From contig NZ_PNEO01000008.1 in NCBI RefSeq assembly GCF_002870125.1, positions 124,001 to 188,000 on the forward strand: a stretch of DNA of 64,000 bases. The letters run 5' to 3'. Origin of the DNA: Burkholderia sp. WAC0059. GTDB taxonomy: Bacteria > Pseudomonadota > Gammaproteobacteria > Burkholderiales > Burkholderiaceae. This document shows positions 47,715 to 55,257 of this stretch, one piece after another (the first letter of the stretch is position 1; each line of letters opens with the position of its first letter). The notes under the pieces were generated by a model that saw only the letters and a list, made by a program, of their open reading frames with translations, was not told the origin of the DNA and made no database searches. A program made the translations under genes and the position numbers.

Positions 47715-48625
47715 CGGGCCTCCTTCTTGCGGCCGGGGCGGTCGTAGCGGTCGTAGCGTGTGCCGGCCGCGTCGATGCCGAGCCACTGCATCGCGACGAG
47801 CAGCGGCATCGTCATGACGAAGAACAGGATCGTGTAGGCGCTGCCGACCTCGATGCGCATCGACGCGTAGGCGTCGGCGAGGCCGACCGGCAGCGTCTGC
47901 GTCTCGGGCGTGTGGAGCATCCAGGTCAGGTTGAACTCGCCCATCGAGAGCGTCAGCACGGCGAGCGCGCCCGCGACGATGCCGGGCCGCGCGTTCGGCA
48001 GCACGACCGTGAAGAAGCGCTGCGCGAAGCTCGCGCCGAGGCTGGCCGCGCCTTCCTCGAGCGTGACGAGATCGGCCGAGGCGCAGACGGCCGCGACGGT
48101 GCGAACCATGAACGGCAGCGTGAACACGACGTGGCCGACGACGATGAACGCGACGCTCGTGCGAAACGCCGTGACGCCGCCGTAGACCACGAGCAGCGCG
48201 AGCGCCGAGGCGAGCCCGGGCAGGGCGACGGGCAGCACGAGCAGCTCCTCGACGATGCGCGAGCCGCGCGTGCGGCTGCGCGCGAGCGCGTAGCCGGCCG
48301 GCACGCCGGTGACGAGCGTGACGGCGAGCGTAGCGGCGGCGATTTCAAGCGAGAGGAACAGCGAGTCGTGGTACTGCGTCCAGACCTCGCCGAGCCAGCG
48401 CAGCGTGAGCCCGCTCGCGACGCCGCGAAAGTAGTTGACGGTGAGCCCGGCCATGATCGACATGACGACGGGCACGATCAGGAACGCGCAGGTCAGGAGC
48501 AGGACGCTCCACTGCGCGAGCGCGAGCCAGCCGCGCGCCGCGGGCAGCGCAAAGCCGCACCGCCGCGCGCCGGGCGGCAGCGCGGGCGCGGGGGAACCGG
48601 CGAACGAGTCGGGGCGCAGGCTCAT
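47711..48625 (-). CDS. ABC importer permease 2 (PotC/PhnV-like)
   Basis: A 304-residue inner-membrane permease with six core helices. The EAA coupling loop is LEEGAASLGASFAQRFFTVVLPNARPG, and SLEIAAATLAVTLVTGVPAGYALAR is the first core helix region. It has a Pro/Ala-rich N-terminal tail of about 30 residues. The start at 48,625 overlaps the end of permease 1 (ATGA), and its end overlaps the ATPase start, so all are coupled. It pairs with the permease at 48,622 to make a heterodimer. Confidence 0.88.
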   Translation of the reverse strand: MSLRPDSFAGSPAPALPPGARRCGFALPAARGWLALAQWSVLLLTCAFLIVPVVMSIMAGLTVNYFRGVASGLTLRWLGEVWTQYHDSLFLSLEIAAATLAVTLVTGVPAGYALARSRTRGSRIVEELLVLPVALPGLASALALLVVYGGVTAFRTSVAFIVVGHVVFTLPFMVRTVAAVCASADLVTLEEGAASLGASFAQRFFTVVLPNARPGIVAGALAVLTLSMGEFNLTWMLHTPETQTLPVGLADAYASMRIEVGSAYTILFFVMTMPLLVAMQWLGIDAAGTRYDRYDRPGRKKEAR

Positions 48626-49446
48626 GCCGTCACCGCGACGGCGGAACCGGCGACGCTGCGCGCCACGTTCAGCACGGCCCAGGTGACGAAGCCGAGCACG
48701 ATCGAGAGGCCCGCGGCCGTCGCCATGTTGGCGTTCAGCGTGAACTCGGTGTAGATCGTCATCGGCAGTACGTCGATGTCGGTCGCGAGCGTGAACGCGG
48801 TGCCGAACGCGCCCATCGCGGTGGCGAAGCAGATCGCGCCCGAGGCGACGAGGCCCGGCGCGAGCGCGGGCAGGATCACGTCGCGCATGATGCGCCACGG
48901 CGATGCGCCGAGCGAGCGCGCGGCCTCCTCGAGCGAGGCGTCGAGCTGGGTTGCGCTGGCCATCACCGTGACGATCACGCGCGGAATCGAGAAGTAGAGG
49001 TAGCCGAGAAAGAGCCCGGCCATCGAGTAGGCGAACACCCAGCGCTCGCCGGTCAGGCGCAGCGCGAGCGCGCCGATGAGCCCCTGGCGGCCGGCGAGCA
49101 TGATGACCATGAAGCCGACCACGACGCCCGGAAACGCGAGCGGGAACGTGAGCAGCGCGACGAGCGTGCGCCGCCCCGGAAAATGCCGCCGCGCGAGCAG
49201 CAGCCCGCAGATTACCGAGAGGACGAGCGTGGCCGCCGTCACCGCCGCCGACAGCGCGACCGTGGCCGCGAGGCTTCGCATGTAGCGCGCGTCGGTGAGC
49301 AGCGCGCGATAGGCGGCGACGAGGTGCCCGTTCGCGCTGACCTGCACGAGCGCGACCATCGGCAACAGCCAGAACGCGAGGAACACGGCGAGCGCCGGCG
49401 CGAGGAGCGCGATGCGCCAGCGCAGCGGGAACGTGAGATCGTGCAT
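48622..49446 (-). CDS. ABC importer permease 1 (PotB/PhnU-like)
   Basis: A 274-residue permease with six helices; the N-terminus MHDLTFPLRWRIALLAPALAVFLAF is the first helix with its positive flank. The EAA-type loop is LEEAARSLGASPWRIMRDVILPALAPG. It is the partner of the second permease gene with which it overlaps. It lies 40 bases after the binding-protein gene. Layout of binding protein, permease, permease, ATPase is the usual importer order. Confidence 0.88.
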   Translation of the reverse strand: MHDLTFPLRWRIALLAPALAVFLAFWLLPMVALVQVSANGHLVAAYRALLTDARYMRSLAATVALSAAVTAATLVLSVICGLLLARRHFPGRRTLVALLTFPLAFPGVVVGFMVIMLAGRQGLIGALALRLTGERWVFAYSMAGLFLGYLYFSIPRVIVTVMASATQLDASLEEAARSLGASPWRIMRDVILPALAPGLVASGAICFATAMGAFGTAFTLATDIDVLPMTIYTEFTLNANMATAAGLSIVLGFVTWAVLNVARSVAGSAVAVTA

Positions 49447-49486
49447 GGTGGTCGGGCGGGCGGTGCGGTTCGTCGGGGCTTGGGCT

Positions 49487-50599
49487 TCAGTGCATGACTT
49501 CGAGATAGCGCTCGCCGAACGCTTCCTGCTGCGCGGCCATCTTCGCGAAGTCGACCGTTTTCGCGCGCGCGTAGTCGCTCGCGGGCAGGAACTTCGCGGC
49601 GAGCTGCGGCGACATCGCGCTCGCGCGCACCGGGCGCAGATACGCTTGCGCCCAGAGCCGCTGGCCTTCGTCGGAGAGCACGAAGTCGAGCACTTTCTTG
49701 CCGTTCGCCTCGTGCGGCGCGCCTGCGACGAGGCTCATCACGTAGGGCACCGAGATCGTGCCTTCCTTCGGAATCACGAACGCGACGTTGGCGTGGTCCT
49801 TGTACTCGGCGCGGTACGCGTCGAAGTCGTAGTCGAGCAGAATCGGAATCTCGCCCGAGAGCACGCGCGCGTAGGCGGTCTGCTTCGGCACGATCGGGCC
49901 GTTGGCCTTGAGCTTGCGGAACCAGTCGAGCCCGGGCTGGAAGTTGTCGAGCGTGCCGCCGAGCGCCACGTTGACGGCCACGGCGCCCGCATAGCCGACG
50001 AACGCGCTCGACGGGTCGAGGTAGCCGATCATGCCTTTGTATTCCGGCTTGAGCAGGTCGGCCCACGACTGCGGAACGGGCTTGCCGTCGAGCGCGTCCT
50101 TGTTGACGAAGAAGCCGAGCGTGCCCGAGTGGATCGCGAACCAGTAGCCCTGCGGATCCTTGAGGCCGGCGGGAATGTCGTCCCAGTGCGCAGGGCGGTA
50201 CGGCTGGACGACGCCTTTTTCCTTCGCCTGGAACGCCGAGGACACGCCCAGATAGACCACGTCGGCCACCGGGCTCTTGCGCTCCGCCATCAGTTGCGCG
50301 ATGGCCTGGCCGGAGTTCTTGTCGTCGAACGGCACGTGGATGCCCGTTGCTTTCTGGATCGCCGCGATTTGGCTCGCCCAGTCGGCCCACTCCGGCGGGC
50401 AGTTGTAGCAGATCGCCGTGGACTGCGCGTGCGCCGCGCCCGGCAGGGCGAAGGCGAGCGCCGCCGCGAGCGCGGCGGCCGCGCCGGGCAGGCCCGCGCG
50501 CAGCGGGCGCAGCAGGGCGCGCAACGGCAGGAGCCGGCGCAGCGAAAGAAGGGACGCGCGGCGGGGAAGCAGGCTGGCGGGGGCGAAACGGCGAATCAC
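49487..50599 (-). CDS. Periplasmic substrate-binding protein (family 1/iron-phosphonate type)
   Basis: A 370-residue extracellular solute-binding protein. A long Arg/Leu-rich leader and a Sec signal peptide ending at AHA precede the mature start STAICYNCPPEWADW. Later motifs (DVVYLGVSSAFQAKEKG, YWFAIHSGTLGFFVN, EIPILLDYDFDAYR) fit the family that binds iron, putrescine or phosphonates. The GTG start at 50,599 is chosen since GGAGATTCGCC precedes it; an ATG at 50,659 would give an abnormally long leader. It is the first structural gene after the LacI regulator gene. The ligand is unknown. Confidence 0.87.
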   Translation of the reverse strand: MIRRFAPASLLPRRASLLSLRRLLPLRALLRPLRAGLPGAAAALAAALAFALPGAAHAQSTAICYNCPPEWADWASQIAAIQKATGIHVPFDDKNSGQAIAQLMAERKSPVADVVYLGVSSAFQAKEKGVVQPYRPAHWDDIPAGLKDPQGYWFAIHSGTLGFFVNKDALDGKPVPQSWADLLKPEYKGMIGYLDPSSAFVGYAGAVAVNVALGGTLDNFQPGLDWFRKLKANGPIVPKQTAYARVLSGEIPILLDYDFDAYRAEYKDHANVAFVIPKEGTISVPYVMSLVAGAPHEANGKKVLDFVLSDEGQRLWAQAYLRPVRASAMSPQLAAKFLPASDYARAKTVDFAKMAAQQEAFGERYLEVMH

Positions 50600-50690
50600 G
50601 GCGAATCTCCTCGTGGGACGGTCGTAGTCGGCTAATGGGCGGGGACGGGCGGGCTGCATGGTCGCTCGCGTGGGTTTCAGGTCCGGTCGG

Positions 50691-51716
50691 TCAGGGGGGC
50701 GCGTCGTGCGTGCTCGATATCGCGGCGACGCTCGCGCCTTCGCGCAGCGTGTGCGGCAGCGTCAGCGAGAGTGAGGCGTCGCCGTAATCGCCCTCGATGC
50801 GCGCCATCAGCCGCGCCCAGGCCGCGCAGCCGATCTCGCGATTCGGCGAGCAGATGCTCGAGAGCGCCGGCGCGAGCAGCTCGCCCATCGCGAGGCCGTC
50901 GAAGCCGAGGATCGACATGTCGCGAGGCGTCTGTACTTGCGCGCGGAGCAGTCCGCGCATCACGACCATCGCGAGCAGGTCGTTGCTGCAGAAGAGCGCG
51001 GTGGGACGCCCGGCGCCGGCGGTCAGATGCGCGAGCACCGAGGGCGAGAGTTCGTTGGCGTTGAAGTCGACTTCGAGCGCCGGCGCGGGCGTGAGTCCGG
51101 CCTGCATCATGGCCTGGGTGTAGCCCGCGTGGCGCAGCCGCGCGCGGTCCGAGGCCGCGAGCGTGCCGGCCAGCATCAGAATGCGGCGGTGGCCGTGCGC
51201 GATCAGCATGCGGATGCCGTCGTAGGCGGCCTGGCGGTTGTCGACGGAAACCGACGGACGCCGCACCGTGTCGTTGTGCGTCAGCACGTAGAGCGGCCCG
51301 TCGCGGTCGAGCTCGTCGAGCAGCGGGTGCGTGTCGGCGTCGGCAACCGTGAGGATCAGGCCTTCGACGCGCTGCGCGCGCAGCGTTTCGATCGCGTGCC
51401 GCTCGCGGGTCGAGTCGTACTGGGTCGTCATCAGCATGAGCCGGTAGCCCTGGGCGGCGGCCAGTTCGTCGATGCCCTGCAGGCATTCGGCGAACACCGG
51501 GTTGGCGATGGTCGGCAGCACGACGCCGATGAGCCGCGTGCGCTCGCCGCGCAACTGGCGCCCGAGCGGGCTCGGCCGGAAATTGAGCGCGTCGATCGCT
51601 TCGCGCACTTTCGCGAGCGTCATCGGGTTGACCGTGTGCGGGGCGTTGATCGCGCGCGAAACCGTGGCGATCGAGAAGCCGGCGTGGGCCGCGACGTCCT
51701 TGATCGTGTGGGTCAT
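50691..51716 (-). CDS. LacI-family transcriptional regulator
   Basis: A 341-residue LacI/GalR repressor. The N-terminal helix-turn-helix is MTHTIKDVAAHAGFSIATVSRAIN and the hinge segment NFRPSPLGRQLRGERT follows. The periplasmic-binding-like ligand domain runs from about 60. Ligand-site residues are not decoded. It is transcribed in the same direction as, and just upstream of, the ABC/phosphoesterase operon. A perfect palindrome, GTAAACGTTTAC, lies 24 bases before its start, so it is probably autoregulated and controls the operon. Confidence 0.9.
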   Translation of the reverse strand: MTHTIKDVAAHAGFSIATVSRAINAPHTVNPMTLAKVREAIDALNFRPSPLGRQLRGERTRLIGVVLPTIANPVFAECLQGIDELAAAQGYRLMLMTTQYDSTRERHAIETLRAQRVEGLILTVADADTHPLLDELDRDGPLYVLTHNDTVRRPSVSVDNRQAAYDGIRMLIAHGHRRILMLAGTLAASDRARLRHAGYTQAMMQAGLTPAPALEVDFNANELSPSVLAHLTAGAGRPTALFCSNDLLAMVVMRGLLRAQVQTPRDMSILGFDGLAMGELLAPALSSICSPNREIGCAAWARLMARIEGDYGDASLSLTLPHTLREGASVAAISSTHDAPP

Positions 51717-51739
51717 TGCCTTGCGTCCTCGGCGGAAAT

Positions 51740-51751
51740 GTAAACGTTTAC
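51740..51751 (-). promoter_or_regulatory. LacI-family operator before the lacI-like gene
   Basis: GTAAACGTTTAC is a perfect 12-bp palindrome with the CG centre typical of LacI/PurR/CytR sites. It lies 24 bases before the regulator start. Confidence 0.78.
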
Positions 51752-51883
51752 GGTCCAGATTATCGGTAGCCTGTATGACGGCTGGATGACGCAAGGTCTG
51801 CAAACCTCGGCGGCCCGGAAGGGGGGATGGTAGAATCGCGTCCGCCCTGCCGGGGTGATGAAATTGGTAAACATAGCGGACTT

Positions 51884-52168
51884 GAAAAATTGAGTGCCCG
51901 ACTGGAAACGGCCGGTGCAGAACCCCTCAAATTCGGCGAACCCCCTGGCGCCGCGCGATGCGTTCGCGCTTCGCCGCCGAGGCAACGCCGAGCCAAGCCG
52001 GGCCACTTGTCGCGACCGCGACGACGGCACGGAAGGTGTAGAGACTAGACGGGGGGCGCCTAAGGCGGCGCGCGGCATGCGATGCGGCGCGCGGCGAAGG
52101 CGAAGGCATAGTCCAGCGCACGAACGCGCGCGCATGGCGCGCGTGGCGTCGAAAGACGTGGTGTGACG
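51884..52168 (+). ncRNA. Group I intron in tRNA-Leu(UAA)
   Basis: A 285-nt self-splicing-type intron inserted after U34 of the anticodon. The core is recognisable: TCAAATTCGGCGAA (51,927-51,940), AACGCCGAGCCAAGC (51,984-51,998), AGAGACTAGACGG (52,040-52,052) and ATAGTCCAG (52,108-52,116). P4 pairs TTCGGCG with CGCCGA, and P7 pairs AGACTA with TAGTC. P1 forms between exon ACUU and the guide GAGU (51,892-51,895) with the required U-G at the splice site; the last base is G. These features resemble cyanobacterial tRNA-Leu and Azoarcus tRNA-Ile introns (IC3). No homing endonuclease frame lies inside it. Confidence 0.92.
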
Positions 52169-52169
52169 A

Positions 52170-52218
52170 AAATCCGCCGCCTCACGGCTTGCCGGTTCGA
52201 GTCCGGTCCCCGGCACCA
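52170..52218 (+). other. Probable attachment site (attL) at the 3' end of the tRNA gene
   Basis: The tRNA 3' half ends at 52,218, and a P4-type integrase gene starts 174 bases later, the usual layout for integration into a tRNA 3' end. The restored 3' half includes the T arm and CCA. The partner copy (attR) should repeat part of this sequence beyond the window; it is not found inside the window. The exact core cannot be read. Confidence 0.6.
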
Positions 52219-52251
52219 CAGGACAGTCTCAGATTCTCTCGGTAAGTCTAG

Positions 52252-52287
52252 AAACCCCGCTCTGATCCCTGACCTAGCGGGGTTTTT
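52252..52287 (+). terminator. Intrinsic terminator after the tRNA
   Basis: AAACCCCGCT and AGCGGGGTTTTT form a stem with a T-run, 34 bases after the tRNA 3' end. The tRNA is therefore a single-gene transcript. Confidence 0.85.
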
Positions 52288-52322
52288 CGTTTTCATGCGT
52301 CTTTATTTGTCTCTAGTCATCC

Positions 52323-52391
52323 GGTGGTATTGGGTGGTATTGTTGGTGGCATCGAGGGTGTTTTAGATACCGCCGCTCAGGAGATACCACC
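52323..52391. repeat. GGTGGTAT direct and inverted repeats before the integrase
   Basis: GGTGGTAT occurs at 52,323-52,330 and 52,333-52,340. Its complement ATACCACC is at 52,384-52,391, touching the integrase start, and ATACCGCC at 52,367-52,374 is a near match. They could be integrase arm-type sites or an autoregulatory site. Confidence 0.55.
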
Positions 52392-53618
52392 GTGGCGCTC
52401 ACGGACGTCAAGATCAAGAACGCGAAGTACAACCCGGATGGCAAGGGCAACCGGCTGACGGACGGCGATCGCATGTACCTTCAGCTCGAGAAATCCGGGG
52501 CGAAGTACTGGCGCATGAACTACCGCTTTGCCGGTAAGGACAAGACGCTGGCGCTGGGCGTCTATCCGGATGTGCCGCTGGCGAAGGCGCGCGAGAAGCG
52601 AGATGACGCACGCAGACTGCTGGCGGACGGCCTGGACCCGGGCGCCGAGAAGCAGGCGCGCAAGCGCGCCGAGAAGACGGCTGCGCTCAATACTTTCGAA
52701 GCCGTCGCCCTCGATTGGCTCGGTACGTGGGGCAAAGGTGTCACAGCCGCCAGCCTCACGAAGAAGACCAATCTGTTCGAAAACGACGTGTTTCCGAGGC
52801 TCGGCCGACGCCCTGTCGACAAGATTGAGGCGCCCGAGATCATCGAGGTGCTGCAGGCAGTCGATGCGCGCGGCGTCCGTTACACGGCCAACCGGCTCGG
52901 CGGCGACATCGCCCGCGTGTTCAAGCGCGCGGTGCAACTCGGGCTGCGCAAGGACAACCCGGCGCGTGAACTGCAGGGCGTCATCCCGCCCGCCGAACAG
53001 AAGCATCACGCTGCGATTACCGATCCAGTACAGGTCGGCGCGCTGCTGCGTACCTTCGACGGCTTTACCGGCACGTTTCCCGTGCAGTGCGCGCTCAAGC
53101 TGGCGCCGATGCTATTCGTGCGGCCCGGCGAGTTGCGTAAGGCAGAGTGGTCGCAATTCGACCTGGACCGCACGGAGTGGCGCTACGTCGCGACGAAGAC
53201 GAAGACCGATCATATCGTTCCGCTTCCGCGCCAGGCGGTCGCCATCCTGCGCGAGCTGTTCGGGCTGACCGGTCACTACCGCTACCTGTTCCCGGGCGCC
53301 CAGGACCGGCAGCGCCCCATGTCCGAAAACACGATCAACGCGGCGCTTCGCCGGCTCGGGTTCGACACGCAGAACGAGATTACCGGCCACGGCTTCCGGG
53401 CCATGGCGCGCACGATCCTCAGCGAAGACGAGGCGCTGCTGTTCGATCCGGAGTACATCGAACGCCAATTGGCCCACAAGACGAAGACGGCCAACGGCGA
53501 AGCGTATGACCGGGCAAAGTACCTCAAACAGCGTCGGGAGATGATGCAGAAGTGGGCGGATTACCTCGACCAGCTCAAGGCCGGCGCACAGGTGATTCCG
53601 CTCGGGAAGGCTGGCTAG
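52392..53618 (+). CDS. P4-type tyrosine integrase
   Basis: A 408-residue site-specific recombinase. The N-terminal DUF4102-like domain (ADVKIKNAK to GADPGAEKQ region, about 1-95) is the P4/phage-satellite type. The catalytic residues are R244 in VRPGELRKAEW, H333 and R336 in GHGFRAMART, and the nucleophile Y372 in GEAYDRAKY. The start is a GTG at 52,392 with AGGAG 9 bases before it. It cuts and joins DNA at the tRNA 3' end to insert or excise the element. It lies next to attL as expected. Confidence 0.95.
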   Translation: MALTDVKIKNAKYNPDGKGNRLTDGDRMYLQLEKSGAKYWRMNYRFAGKDKTLALGVYPDVPLAKAREKRDDARRLLADGLDPGAEKQARKRAEKTAALNTFEAVALDWLGTWGKGVTAASLTKKTNLFENDVFPRLGRRPVDKIEAPEIIEVLQAVDARGVRYTANRLGGDIARVFKRAVQLGLRKDNPARELQGVIPPAEQKHHAAITDPVQVGALLRTFDGFTGTFPVQCALKLAPMLFVRPGELRKAEWSQFDLDRTEWRYVATKTKTDHIVPLPRQAVAILRELFGLTGHYRYLFPGAQDRQRPMSENTINAALRRLGFDTQNEITGHGFRAMARTILSEDEALLFDPEYIERQLAHKTKTANGEAYDRAKYLKQRREMMQKWADYLDQLKAGAQVIPLGKAG

Positions 53619-53724
53619 ACGATTGCATGACCGCCGCCTGACGGTATCGGGCAAAGCGGCAGGAACGATGCTCCAACATCGAACCCGCCTGACCACAACA
53701 CGGCCTTTGATGGAGGTCCGTACC

Positions 53725-53895
53725 ATGGCTGTCGTCCATTTTACCGGGCAGCAATGCCCGCCCCTTGAAATCATTCGTGCGGCACTGCGAGCCGCAGCAC
53801 ATGCGCCGTCCGACCGCGATGCGCTCGACGTGGCAGGCGAAGCACTCCGGCAGCTTGCCGAGCTAGTCCGCGTGGAGGTGCGCCATGGCTCATAA
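53725..53895 (+). CDS. Small hypothetical phage-element protein (56 aa)
   Basis: A 56-residue protein, MAVVHFTGQQCPPLEIIRAA at the start; the rest is helical and Ala/Arg-rich. Unrecognised. TGGAGG precedes the ATG. It overlaps the next gene by 11 bases, so both are likely translated together. No membrane helix. Short early-region phage genes often encode host-takeover or regulatory proteins, but no function is shown. Confidence 0.55.
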   Translation: MAVVHFTGQQCPPLEIIRAALRAAAHAPSDRDALDVAGEALRQLAELVRVEVRHGS

Positions 53896-54238
53896 AGAAG
53901 CTGACGCATCAGCACTGCTGGAATTCTTCCTTGGGCGGTTCGACCTGAAGAAGGCAACGAACGCCGAGTTGTCGTTTCTGGCGACTGCGTCCGAGCAAGC
54001 TTCCCACGCTGCCTCCCGACTCGGAGAGCTGGTGCGCGGCCTCGGGGGTCTCATCGATGATGATCAGAACCGCAATTCGGGCGCCTCGCTTCCAAGCAAC
54101 GAAGTGTCCGGTTTGCTGCGGAGTATCGCCGGCGAGCTGGAAACTATTGCGCAGATGGCCTTTATCGGTAGCGAGACCTCCTTCGTACTCGGTGAACGTC
54201 GTAACGGAATGCTCCACGAGGGAGAGAGTCATGCGTAG
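53885..54238 (+). CDS. Hypothetical phage-element protein (117 aa)
   Basis: A 117-residue, mostly helical protein with no recognised domain. It begins MAHKEADASALLEFFLGRF. The frame overlaps the gene before by 11 bases and the next by 8. The composition (Ser/Ala/Leu/Glu) suggests a soluble coiled or helical bundle. It is in the early region behind the integrase. Its function is unknown. The ATG has CGTGGAGGTG before it, a fair ribosome site. Confidence 0.6.
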   Translation: MAHKEADASALLEFFLGRFDLKKATNAELSFLATASEQASHAASRLGELVRGLGGLIDDDQNRNSGASLPSNEVSGLLRSIAGELETIAQMAFIGSETSFVLGERRNGMLHEGESHA

Positions 54239-54608
54239 CATCAACCCGAAATCAAAGCCGGACTATCACGCTCCCAATTTCCGAGGGAAGTTGATGCAGG
54301 ACGGCTGGACTATGCCGGACAGCCCCGAACATGCCATGGTTGAATCCAGAAGCCTCGCGGAGGTCCAGCGTGCCGCCAGCGCGATTACCACCATCTCGAT
54401 GTTGCTGAGAAACTCACTGGGCGAGCCTGAGGGAACTGGGACGGGGCCGCTTGGCCGTGACGCGCACTACGGGTTGCTCGACGCCCTGCAGATCATCGGC
54501 AAATACCTCCACGAAGTCGGCGAGCAGATGAGCGAAATATCGGGTCTTTTTCGCGAGTGCGAAAGACCCCGTGCCGCACCGGCGCCCAAAAGTGACCAAG
54601 CTGCCTAA
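54231..54608 (+). CDS. Hypothetical phage-element protein (125 aa)
   Basis: A 125-residue protein with the start MRSINPKSKPDYHAPNFRGK; the second half is helical (LDALQIIGKYLHEVGEQMSEI). It overlaps the previous gene by 8 bases. GAGGGAGAGAGTC before the ATG is a good ribosome site. I do not recognise the family, but pairing with the preceding gene (both with a SEQ/GEL-type helical half) suggests a small related group. Function unknown. Confidence 0.6.
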   Translation: MRSINPKSKPDYHAPNFRGKLMQDGWTMPDSPEHAMVESRSLAEVQRAASAITTISMLLRNSLGEPEGTGTGPLGRDAHYGLLDALQIIGKYLHEVGEQMSEISGLFRECERPRAAPAPKSDQAA

Positions 54609-54618
54609 CCCACCAACC

Positions 54619-54641
54619 GCGGCCGCCGGAAAAGCGGCCGC
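54619..54641 (+). terminator. GC-rich hairpin between small phage-element genes
   Basis: Two identical self-complementary 8-mers GCGGCCGC (54,619-54,626 and 54,634-54,641) enclose CGGAAAA. It starts 11 bases after a stop codon and is followed by TTCCTATTT. It may be a weak terminator or a processing site. Confidence 0.5.
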
Positions 54642-54660
54642 TTCCTATTTGGGGCGCGTC

Positions 54661-55128
54661 ATGAGAACCGAGCGCTATGAAACACGGGATCGTGCATACG
54701 GCGCCTGGCATCGTGCGCAGTCGATCGGCCGTTACCTCTGCCGCGATCAGGCAGAATCCCTAACGATGGTCGACCTCGACGCGGTGCTGTTCACCGAGTA
54801 CGACCACCACGAGAAGTTGCCGCTGGCGCTGATCGAAGTCGCACGTGATATCGGTCAGGAGAAGCCTGCCGGCGTCATGCAGCATCTCGCGCGGCTCGCG
54901 GGCGTTCCCGCCTACGTGGCGCTCTACACCGCGGCGCCGGCCGCCAATCCAGCCAATCCAAACTGGCCCGACATCGAGCGCTTCCGCGTCCGGCGCATGT
55001 GGCCTCGGCCGGAAGCCGGCTGGCGTGTACTGACGCCCGGGCAATGGGCCCGCGCGCTGGTCCAGATTCGTGGGTGGCAGTTGAAGCGGTTTGAGGTGCA
55101 AGCCGCGGCAAACGACGATCGATTCTAG
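54661..55128 (+). CDS. Hypothetical phage-element protein (155 aa)
   Basis: A 155-residue protein starting MRTERYETRDRAYGAWHRAQ; it carries WHRAQ, VARDIGQEKPAGVMQHLARLAG and NPNWPDIERFRVRRMWPRPE. No family is recognised. The ATG at 54,661 lies after the GC hairpin; a GTG at 54,571 is in frame but overlaps the previous gene. It is rich in Arg and Trp, perhaps a nucleic-acid-binding protein, but this is only composition. No partner is evident. It lies before the low-GC cargo gene. Confidence 0.55.
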   Translation: MRTERYETRDRAYGAWHRAQSIGRYLCRDQAESLTMVDLDAVLFTEYDHHEKLPLALIEVARDIGQEKPAGVMQHLARLAGVPAYVALYTAAPAANPANPNWPDIERFRVRRMWPRPEAGWRVLTPGQWARALVQIRGWQLKRFEVQAAANDDRF

Positions 55129-55257
55129 CCCGCGTGCCCGGCTATTCGGTGCGATCATGCAGTTTGCTCCCGCCTACGTCGACGGGCGGAAAAGCCGGAC
55201 ACCTTCACCGGCCCGGCGGGGGCTCCTGACCGAGGGTTTGCGCACGAAGGGCGCGAC

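Larger units (their letters stand above)
51849..52218 (+). tRNA. tRNA-Leu(UAA), split by a group I intron
   Basis: Two exons, 51,849-51,883 (35 nt) and 52,169-52,218 (50 nt), join to an 85-nt tRNA with encoded CCA. The acceptor GCCGGGG pairs with CCCCGGC, the D arm is ATG/CAT, and the anticodon stem GCGGA/TCCGC closes the spliced loop CTTAAAA, anticodon UAA at positions 34-36. The variable arm is the long class II type (GCC/GGC), and the T arm is GCCGG/CCGGT with TTCGAGT as its loop. A TAGAAT -10 lies at 51,831. Unspliced, the loop would read TGA and the gene would be missed by most tRNA finders. The leucine anticodon follows from removing the intron after U34. Confidence 0.9.

Noticed and set aside
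47740..47765. GGTCGTAGC repeat near the permease end
   Set aside because: It is coding sequence for a short Tyr-Asp-Arg repeat (YDRYDR) at the permease C-terminus, with only two copies.
51849..51890. Reading the 5' tRNA half as tRNA-Ser(UGA)
   Set aside because: The unspliced loop CUUGAAA would give UGA, but no matching 3' half follows directly. The only pairing 3' half lies 285 nt away and, joined after U34, gives leucine UAA with a perfect stem.
51884..52168. Homing endonuclease inside the intron
   Set aside because: No frame of useful length lies within these 285 nt and the sequence is mainly structured RNA.
51849..52218. tmRNA or two-piece tmRNA
   Set aside because: There is no GGGGCUG-type start, tag-peptide frame or pseudoknot order, and the spliced product is a full class II tRNA.
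54571..54660. Upstream GTG start for the gene at 54,661
   Set aside because: It would place the GC hairpin inside the coding frame and overlap the previous gene by 38 bases; the ATG after the hairpin is simpler.
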